A DNA stretch of 64,000 bases from NCBI RefSeq assembly GCF_030012215.1, contig NZ_JASCXX010000002.1, positions 186,001-250,000 on the forward strand, in the 5' to 3' direction. The notes beneath the pieces are model-generated. The model had not been told where the DNA came from and did not search any database. It saw only the letters and a list, made by a program, of their open reading frames with translations. The position numbers and the translations under genes were made by a program. How positions within the stretch are numbered: the first letter of the stretch is position 1; every line of letters starts with the position of its first letter. Source of the stretch: Anaerobaca lacustris (lineage in GTDB: Bacteria; Planctomycetota; Phycisphaerae; Sedimentisphaerales; Anaerobacaceae). Shown one piece after another: positions 58,080 through 64,000 of this stretch.

Positions 58080-59303
58080 CTATGGCAGCGCCGAAGTGAT
58101 CTCGGCAATCGTCACCCCCAGCAGGGTCCGGGCGATGGGGTCCAGTTCGGCCTCGCTGCCCACCAGATGGAACGTGCGGTGGGTGTGAACGATGCTCTGT
58201 CCGGGGGCCAGGGCCGCAGCGGGCGAGGAGGTCTCCAGTTCGTAAAACGGCCCCAGCGGCTTGGCGCCGGGCTCGGGCGGACCGTCGTTGTATGCGTTGA
58301 TGACGTCGCCGCGATAGGGTTCGTCCTGAAGCTCCCACATGGAATTGACGTAATCGGATACGCCGTGCGGCTTGTTGTACTGCACGATCGTCAGGACCTT
58401 GCCGGCGGCATCGTAGCTTCCCGCTACGTCTCTGGCGCGTTCGGGGGAGAGCCCGATCTTGCTTCGGAACTGCCCATCGCCGCTGAAGAACAGGACCCCA
58501 TCCTTCGCCATGAGCCGCGAGGCCGGCACCTTGCCGAAGTACGCATCGTTGACGACCGGACCAAGCTGACTCTCGGGGCCGGTGTTGAAGGGAATGACCA
58601 CCGTCGTCTGAGGCGATGGGTTGAACATCCCCAGAATCCAGATCGACAGCAGGCCCGTCTGCTTTCGCCAACGTTCGCTTCCGACGTTGGTCATCCGGTT
58701 GTTCGACTCGAACGCGACCATTTTCACCGAAGAGCCAACCGAAACGCCGAGGTGTTCCAGGGCCCGCTCGCGATCCAACACGCGAACCTGGCGGTCCACC
58801 TGCACGTCGAAGGCCGTGCCGGAGTAGTTCACAAGCTTCATCGTCTTGCGGAGCGTGGCTGTATCCTGGGACTTGGAGGTCAACTTGAATGGCTCGGTGT
58901 CGATCGGGGCCGGGGTCTGCCAGTGGTCGAGGTCGAACGGAACGTCCTTCGCGAAGAAGATGGAGAACTGCCCACCCTCCGGGCCGAGCCAGAAGCGGTC
59001 CTCTCCGCCGAACGGGTTCATGTGGGGCAGGATCTCGCCGGAGGCGATCAGTTCGCGATTGATCCATCCGAAGCTGTTGCCGCCGCCCCCCCCGGCGGTG
59101 CTGGTCATCACGCGGCCTTGCATCGCCGGCAGGACGACGACCTGTCCGTCGCCGGAGCGATCCTGCAGGAGCACGACCTCGGTGTGCTTTCGCAGGAAGG
59201 CCACGTCACCGCCAAAGGTCTGGTCCTTGGCCCGGAAATCGGCCGTCGTGCAGCCCGTCAGGGCCACCGCCGTCAGGAAAAGCCCCATTGTCCTTGCGCC
59301 CAT
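58080..59303 (-). CDS. Lipoprotein of unknown function (DUF6786-like)
   Basis: 407 residues from MGARTMGLFLTAV, selected because AGGGAG lies upstream. The signal ends in ALTGC (Cys near 17), so it is probably a lipoprotein. The rest is beta-rich with aldose-epimerase/galactose-mutarotase-like sandwich character (GWINRELIASG, GEDRFWLGPEGGQFSIFF, PHGVSDYVNSMWELQDEPYRGDVINAYNDG). I know similar proteins in Planctomycetota and Bacteroidota without assigned function. Lies 44 bp from the TRAP genes, possibly related to substrate handling. Confidence 0.65.
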   Translation of the reverse strand: MGARTMGLFLTAVALTGCTTADFRAKDQTFGGDVAFLRKHTEVVLLQDRSGDGQVVVLPAMQGRVMTSTAGGGGGNSFGWINRELIASGEILPHMNPFGGEDRFWLGPEGGQFSIFFAKDVPFDLDHWQTPAPIDTEPFKLTSKSQDTATLRKTMKLVNYSGTAFDVQVDRQVRVLDRERALEHLGVSVGSSVKMVAFESNNRMTNVGSERWRKQTGLLSIWILGMFNPSPQTTVVIPFNTGPESQLGPVVNDAYFGKVPASRLMAKDGVLFFSGDGQFRSKIGLSPERARDVAGSYDAAGKVLTIVQYNKPHGVSDYVNSMWELQDEPYRGDVINAYNDGPPEPGAKPLGPFYELETSSPAAALAPGQSIVHTHRTFHLVGSEAELDPIARTLLGVTIAEITSALP

Positions 59304-59570
59304 TCTCAGTCTCCCTTCACTTGTCTGCCAATCCATGTGTCCGCAGCGCTTCGCGCGTGACCGCCCGTCACGCCGAACGTCTCAACCATAGCCGATCCCA
59401 GCGGTGCAAGCAAGCCTTCTTGGTGATGCATCGTGCACCCGTTGGGTGGTTTTTGCTTGACCGCAAACACGCGATTCGCTATTGGTTAACGACTATTTAC
59501 AGCCGTTTTGCGGGCGTCGTGTTGTGCCAATCGACCGAGGGGAGGATCGCGTGGCCGGCCCGGCCGGAGA

Positions 59571-60911
59571 ATGATAGGTGAGCTTGTGGATGAAAAACGC
59601 ATACGAGTAGGATTGGTCGGCTTCGGCACCGTCGGGACCGGCGTCGCCAGGCTGATCTGCGAGGAAGGCGATGCCATCGCCGAAAAGACGGGCGTTCGCC
59701 TGGAGCTGGCCTGCGTGGTGGACGTGGACACGACCACGCCTCGCCCGGTCCGGTTGCCCGACGGCGTGCTGACGAATGACATCCATCGGCTTCTGGCCGA
59801 CGAGAGCATCACCGTCGGGGTCGAACTGGTCGGAGGCACGGGCGTCGCCAGGACCATCCAGCTCGACATGCTCGGGGCGGGCAAAGACGTCGTTACGGCC
59901 AACAAGGCCCTGCTGGCCGAGCACGGCGCCGAACTCTATCGCGTGGCCCGCCGGCGCAGCCGGTGCATCGCATTCGAGGCCAGTTGCGCCGGCGGCATAC
60001 CGATCATTGCGGCCATCCGCACCGGGCTGGCGGCCAACAACATCCGGGCCATGTATGGGATCGTCAACGGGACCTGCAACTATATCCTTTCGAGCATGAG
60101 CGCCAAGGACGAGGAGTTTGCCGCTGCGCTGGCCCAGGCCCAGCAGCGCGGGTTCGCCGAAGCCGATCCGACGCTGGACATCACCGGCGGCGACAGCGCC
60201 CACAAGCTCGCCATCCTGGCGTCGATGGCCTTCGGATACGAGATTTCGCTGGACGATATCTTCGTCCGGGGCATCGACGGAATCGCCAAGGAGGACATTC
60301 GATACGGACGGGAGATGGGCTATTGCCTCAAGCTCCTCGCCATCGGCCTCAAGAATGAACAGGGCAAGGTTTCCCTGCGGGTGCATCCGTCGTTCATCGC
60401 CGCCGACTGCTCGCTGGCCAGGGTCGACGGCTCGTTCAACGCGATCAGTATCTTCGGCAGCGCCGTGGGTGAGACGCTGTACTACGGGCGCGGGGCCGGC
60501 ATGATGCCGACGGCCAGCGCCGTGGTCGCGGATATCCTCGACGTCGCGCTGGGCAACTCCAGAACGACGTTCGAGCACCTGCGGCTGAAGCCGCGAGAGG
60601 AAGTGGTTCCCCTGATCGAGGACATCAACGATTCGGTGAGCCGATTCTACATCCGCGTCATGGCCCAGGACGTTCCCGGCGTCGTGGCCTGCTACGGCAG
60701 GATTCTCGGCGACCATCAGATCAGCATCTCCGGCGCCCTGCAACATGAGGGTCGCGGCCCGGACAACACCGTTCCGGTCGTGATCACGACGCACCGGACG
60801 CAGGAAAGGAACATGGCGGCGGCCCTGGCGGAACTGGCCCGATCGGAACTGTTCGCGGGGCAGCCGGTGTGCATTCGAATCGAGGACATTCCCGAAGACC
60901 GGGATGTGTGA
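59571..60911 (+). CDS. hom: Homoserine dehydrogenase
   Basis: 446 residues from ATG 59571 (a GTG at 59586 with AGGTGAG before it is equally plausible). NAD(P)-binding Rossmann motif VGLVGFGTVGTG, then ANKALLAEHG, the conserved GGIPIIAAIRTGLAANNI with VNGTCNYILSSM and the catalytic-domain AEADPTLDITGGDSAHKLAIL with the conserved Asp and Lys. A C-terminal ACT domain (RFYIRVMAQDVPGVVACYGRIL) should confer threonine or other feedback control. It heads an aspartate-family operon. Confidence 0.95.
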   Translation: MIGELVDEKRIRVGLVGFGTVGTGVARLICEEGDAIAEKTGVRLELACVVDVDTTTPRPVRLPDGVLTNDIHRLLADESITVGVELVGGTGVARTIQLDMLGAGKDVVTANKALLAEHGAELYRVARRRSRCIAFEASCAGGIPIIAAIRTGLAANNIRAMYGIVNGTCNYILSSMSAKDEEFAAALAQAQQRGFAEADPTLDITGGDSAHKLAILASMAFGYEISLDDIFVRGIDGIAKEDIRYGREMGYCLKLLAIGLKNEQGKVSLRVHPSFIAADCSLARVDGSFNAISIFGSAVGETLYYGRGAGMMPTASAVVADILDVALGNSRTTFEHLRLKPREEVVPLIEDINDSVSRFYIRVMAQDVPGVVACYGRILGDHQISISGALQHEGRGPDNTVPVVITTHRTQERNMAAALAELARSELFAGQPVCIRIEDIPEDRDV

Positions 60912-60971
60912 CCGCAGATATGACTCGGCGGCGAAGCGATGTCGCCTTGTGGAGTGTGAATCAGGTAGCGC

Positions 60972-62168
60972 ATGACGAAGTATGTGATTATCGTCCCGGA
61001 TGGAGCGGCCGACGAGCCGATCGACCTGTTTGACGGCAAGACGGCCCTCGAAGCGGCGGAAACGCCCAACATGGACCGCATCGCCCTGCAAGGCCGGCAG
61101 GGGCTCGTGCGGACGGTCCCCGAAGGCATGGAGCCGGGCAGCGACGTGGCTCAGATGAGTCTGCTCGGGTACGATCCGGCGCGATGCTACACCGGACGGG
61201 CCCCCATCGAGGCGGCGGCCCAGGGGATCAAGCTGGGGGCTTCCGACTGGGTCTTTCGCTGCAACCTGGTGACCATCGCGGACGGCCGGATGGCCGATCA
61301 CAGCGCCGGGCACATCTCGACGGAAGAATCGGCCAGCCTTCTTCAAGAGTTGCAGGCCAGGATCACCGACGAGCGTCTGTCCTTGCACACCGGCGTCAGC
61401 TATCGACATCTGCTGGTCTGCAAGGGCATGGATTTCGACGTTCGGACGTATCCGCCGCACGATTTCATCGGCACGCCCGTGGAGAAGCTCCTGCCCCGAG
61501 GCAAAGGGGCCGACCTGTTGATCGAGCTGATGAACCTCTCGCAGCAGATCTTCGCCGACCACGACGTCAACCGGGTTCGCCGCGACCTCGGCGAGAATCA
61601 GGTCAGCTCGATCTGGCTCTGGGGCCAGGGCAAACGGGCGCATCTGGAGAGCTTCCGCAAGCGTTTCGGCCTGAGCGGCGTGGCGATCACCGCCGTCGAT
61701 CTGGTGCGCGGACTGGCCAAGCTGGCGGGGTTCGATCTGATCGAGGTCCCCGGCGCGACGGGGCTGTTCGATACGAACTACCAGGGCAAGGCCGCCGCCG
61801 CGATCGAGGCCCTGGCGGACCACGACCTGGTCTTCGTTCATATCGAGGCGCCGGACGAGGCCTCCCACGGGGGCAACGCGGCGATGAAGAAGGCCGCGAT
61901 CGAGCGGGTGGACAAGCACATCGTCGGTCCCGTTCTGAAGGCCCTCGAAGGTTTCGAGAGCTGGCGCATCCTGGTATTGCCCGATCATCCGACGCCGGTC
62001 CGTCACGGCGCTCATTCAGCCGAGCCGGTCCCCTTTGCGATGGCGGGCACGGGAGTCACCGGCGTTGTCCAACTCGGTTTCGGCGAATCCAATGCCGCCA
62101 GGTCGGGGGTTCGAATCGAGAACGGACACGAATTGATGGAGTACTTCCTCAAGAGCGCGGTTCGATGA
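60972..62168 (+). CDS. Phosphoglycerate-mutase-like phosphotransferase, probable alternative homoserine kinase
   Basis: 398 residues of the archaeal-type cofactor-independent phosphoglycerate mutase (ApgM) family in the alkaline-phosphatase superfamily: metal site IVPDGAADEP, catalytic-Ser-containing SDVAQMSLLGYDP, then CNLVTI, MADHSAGHIS, and the C-terminal metal ligands HIEAPDEASHGG and LVLPDHPTP ... HGAHSAEPVPF. Members located between homoserine dehydrogenase and aspartate kinase have been linked to homoserine phosphorylation in bacteria that lack a classical ThrB. The location here is exactly that, so I favour a role in threonine synthesis over glycolysis. Confidence 0.85.
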   Translation: MTKYVIIVPDGAADEPIDLFDGKTALEAAETPNMDRIALQGRQGLVRTVPEGMEPGSDVAQMSLLGYDPARCYTGRAPIEAAAQGIKLGASDWVFRCNLVTIADGRMADHSAGHISTEESASLLQELQARITDERLSLHTGVSYRHLLVCKGMDFDVRTYPPHDFIGTPVEKLLPRGKGADLLIELMNLSQQIFADHDVNRVRRDLGENQVSSIWLWGQGKRAHLESFRKRFGLSGVAITAVDLVRGLAKLAGFDLIEVPGATGLFDTNYQGKAAAAIEALADHDLVFVHIEAPDEASHGGNAAMKKAAIERVDKHIVGPVLKALEGFESWRILVLPDHPTPVRHGAHSAEPVPFAMAGTGVTGVVQLGFGESNAARSGVRIENGHELMEYFLKSAVR

Positions 62169-62229
62169 AGCGCGCGTCAATCACAGAAGCCCTGCCGCAA
62201 TCGCGGCTGACGTTGTTGAAGGGGACGAG

Positions 62230-63594
62230 ATGAAAGTCGTGAAGTTCGGTGGCTCTTCTCTGGCGGACGCCAGACAGATACGAAAGGTGGTCGATATCGT
62301 CAAGGCCGATCCGGATCGTCGGATCGTTGTGGTCTCGGCGCCGGGCAAACGGTCCTCCGACGACATCAAGGTCACGGATATGCTCATCGCTTTGGCGAAC
62401 GCCGTTATTGCCGGTGGTTCGTATACGACGGAGCTGAACGCCGTGGTCGAACGGTACGCCGGGATTCAGCGGGAGCTGGGTCTCCGTGACGCCGTCGTCA
62501 GCGAGATCGAGGCGGACCTGCGAGGCCGGATCGAGCAACGCTCCGACCATGATGCGCAGTTCATGGATACGATCAAGGCATCGGGCGAAGACAACAACGC
62601 GAAGATCGTCGCGCAGGTCTTCGCCGAGCAGGGAGTGCCGGCCCGGTACGTCGATCCGAAAGAGGCCGGCATGCTCCTCAGCGACGATTTCGGCAACGCC
62701 CAGGTCCTGCCGGAGTCCTTTGCCAACCTCAAGGCCCTGCGCGACGAGAAAGACGTCGTCATCTTCCCCGGGTTCTTTGGCTACACGCGGCATGGGCAGG
62801 TCGCGACGTTTCCGCGCGGCGGCTCGGACATCACGGGCGCCATCCTGGCGGCTGCCGTCGAGGCGGACGTCTACGAGAACTTCACCGACGTCGATTCGGT
62901 CTTCGCGCTGGACCCGCGCATCGTGTCCGATGCGCCGGCGATCGAGCTGCTGACGTTCCGTGAGATGCGCGAGCTTTCCTATGCCGGTTTCGGGGTGTTC
63001 CACGATGAGGCCGTCGTCCCGGCGGTCCGCGCCAGGGTCCCGATCTGCATCAAGAACACCAATCGGCCGGAGGCGCCCGGGACGATGATCGTGGCCGAAC
63101 GGAAATACGAGCAGGGTGAGGTCACTGGCATCGCCAGCGCCGACGGGTTCAGCGCGATCTTTCTGAGCAAGTACATGATGAACCGGGAAATGGGCTTCGG
63201 CCGCCGGTTGCTTCAGATTCTGGAGGATGAGCGGCTGTCCTTCGAGCACGCGCCATCGGGAATCGATGACATGTCCGTGATTCTCCGTAGCGCGCCGCTG
63301 ACGCCGACCAAGGAGGCGCAGGTGCTCGATCGCATCCGCACCGAGCTGGAGGTGGACGATGTGACGATCGAGCACGGCCTTTCGCTGATTATGATCGTCG
63401 GAGAAGGCATGCGGTACGCCGTAGGGGTGGCCGCCAGGGCGTGCGCCGCGCTGGCCGATGCCGGCGTCAATATCGAGATGATCAACCAGGGCTCCTCCGA
63501 GATCAGCATCATGTTCGGTGTCAAGGAGGTCGACCGCAAACACGCCGTCTATGCCTTGGGTCATGCCCTGCTCAGGATCGGCAAGAGACATTGA
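62230..63594 (+). CDS. lysC: Aspartate kinase with two ACT domains
   Basis: 454 residues. The amino-acid kinase signature VVKFGGSSLADARQI opens the protein, with FGYTRHGQVATFPRGGSDITGAILAAAVEADVYENFTDVDSVFALDP in the middle. Two ACT domains follow (about 310-454; MNREMGFGRRLLQILED and VGVAARACAALADAGVNIEMINQGSSEISIMFGV), binding lysine or threonine as feedback effectors. It is the third gene of the hom operon, with GGGGACGAG before its ATG. The insert YAGIQRELGLRDAV is typical of the long monofunctional class. Confidence 0.95.
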   Translation: MKVVKFGGSSLADARQIRKVVDIVKADPDRRIVVVSAPGKRSSDDIKVTDMLIALANAVIAGGSYTTELNAVVERYAGIQRELGLRDAVVSEIEADLRGRIEQRSDHDAQFMDTIKASGEDNNAKIVAQVFAEQGVPARYVDPKEAGMLLSDDFGNAQVLPESFANLKALRDEKDVVIFPGFFGYTRHGQVATFPRGGSDITGAILAAAVEADVYENFTDVDSVFALDPRIVSDAPAIELLTFREMRELSYAGFGVFHDEAVVPAVRARVPICIKNTNRPEAPGTMIVAERKYEQGEVTGIASADGFSAIFLSKYMMNREMGFGRRLLQILEDERLSFEHAPSGIDDMSVILRSAPLTPTKEAQVLDRIRTELEVDDVTIEHGLSLIMIVGEGMRYAVGVAARACAALADAGVNIEMINQGSSEISIMFGVKEVDRKHAVYALGHALLRIGKRH

Positions 63595-64000
63595 CCGGAC
63601 CGCGAAGACAGCCCCGCGTATTGAGCCGACGCTCGCGGGCCGTCCTCATTGGCGTGGCCTGCGCCGGACTCGTTCTCCTCGTGTGGCTCGATCGCGTCAG
63701 CATCGCGCCTCGCCGGGTCGCACGGGACCGCTCCTCTCAACACGCGGCGGCCCACGATGTTGCTCGTTATGATGGAAAGACCTTCAACGTGGCCGGCGTC
63801 GTGGATGGCGACACCGTGGACGTCGCCGCACGCGACGGCGACCGCCCGACGACCAGGGTGCGGCTGCTGGGGATCGACGCGCCGGAGACGCATGTGCCGG
63901 ACGATCGGCCGGCATATTTCGCAGCGGAGGCAACGGTGTTTGCACGCAAGCGGCTTCTCGGCCAGCGTGTCACCCTGCACCTCGACGAGGACGGTCGCAC
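63591..64000 (+). CDS. Membrane-anchored thermonuclease (SNase) domain protein, 3' end outside window
   Basis: The frame opens at a TTG overlapping the lysC stop (TTGA) and stays open to the window end, giving about 136 residues. An N-terminal membrane anchor (VLIGVACAGLVLLVWL) precedes the staphylococcal-nuclease domain: AGVVDGDTVDV, RLLGIDAPETH and AEATVFARKRLLGQRVTLHLDEDG. The Asp, Arg and Glu residues of the active site up to this point are in place. Later starts at TTG 63621 or GTG 63654 are possible. Nuclease activity on DNA or RNA outside the cytoplasm is expected. Confidence 0.82.
   Translation, partial: MTGPRRQPRVLSRRSRAVLIGVACAGLVLLVWLDRVSIAPRRVARDRSSQHAAAHDVARYDGKTFNVAGVVDGDTVDVAARDGDRPTTRVRLLGIDAPETHVPDDRPAYFAAEATVFARKRLLGQRVTLHLDEDGR

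Noticed and set aside
59457-59486. Promoter before hom (TTGACC and TATTGG)
   Set aside because: Spacing is 17 bp but the -10 match is poor; not strong enough to list.

Overview
The window is GC-rich bacterial chromosome, most likely Planctomycetota (probably Phycisphaerae-like). The evidence is an exosortase next to secreted proteins with a V-P-x-P-G-A-V-L-L sorting tail, a long NfeD/short NfeD/FloA operon, a Tat-exported sugar-isomerase-like protein, secreted GH16 and GH127 enzymes, and very large TPR and beta-helix proteins. Taxonomy is inferred from gene content only. I see no rRNA, tRNA, CRISPR array or transposase.

Layout. 1-16.6 kb (+ strand) is an envelope/exopolysaccharide and protein-sorting locus: radical SAM enzyme (cut by the window edge), deacetylase-like protein, glycosyltransferase, CapK/PaaK-like ligase, heparinase-like protein, a 1,629-residue surface protein, EpsI, exosortase, one secreted protein and two PEP-CTERM-type substrates. 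A 1,522-residue TPR protein follows at 16.9-21.5 kb. A leftward glycan-degradation operon (GH16, GH127, sugar-isomerase-like) lies at 21.5-25.8 kb. It diverges from a secreted PD40/dockerin-like/LamG protein. Then come an aminotransferase, the NfeD-NfeD-FloA membrane-domain operon with a small basic coiled-coil protein, and a PH-domain protein.

The exceptional region is 33,596-45,823: a 12.2-kb integrated element bounded by a perfect 20-bp direct repeat (gatatgttatgtttcattcg). About 25 small, tightly overlapping genes all run leftward. They include a candidate double-jelly-roll major capsid protein, a HerA/FtsK-type packaging ATPase, at least eight small membrane proteins, a 43-residue Lys/Arg-only basic protein, a beta-helix fibre/spike-like protein with a signal peptide, a cluster of small zinc-binding proteins and a lipoprotein/holin-like pair. 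I read it as a provirus of a tailless, probably membrane-containing virus of the PM2/FLiP/PRD1 kind. It encodes no recognisable integrase. The left repeat forms a convincing 28-bp Xer dif-like site (33,585-33,612), and the right junction has only the XerD half. This is the pattern left by elements that hijack host XerCD, so the provirus probably sits in the chromosome-dimer-resolution site.

Right of the element: a TPR protein, a receiver-only response regulator, a small unknown protein and a sensor-less histidine kinase; two CNNM/CBS (CorC-like) membrane proteins; a GT39-like membrane glycosyltransferase; a PBP4-type carboxypeptidase; a TAXI-TRAP transporter (fused permease plus solute receptor); and a lipoprotein. 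Last is an aspartate-family amino-acid operon: homoserine dehydrogenase, a phosphoglycerate-mutase-like protein that context suggests is a homoserine kinase, and aspartate kinase. A translationally coupled secreted nuclease is cut by the window end.
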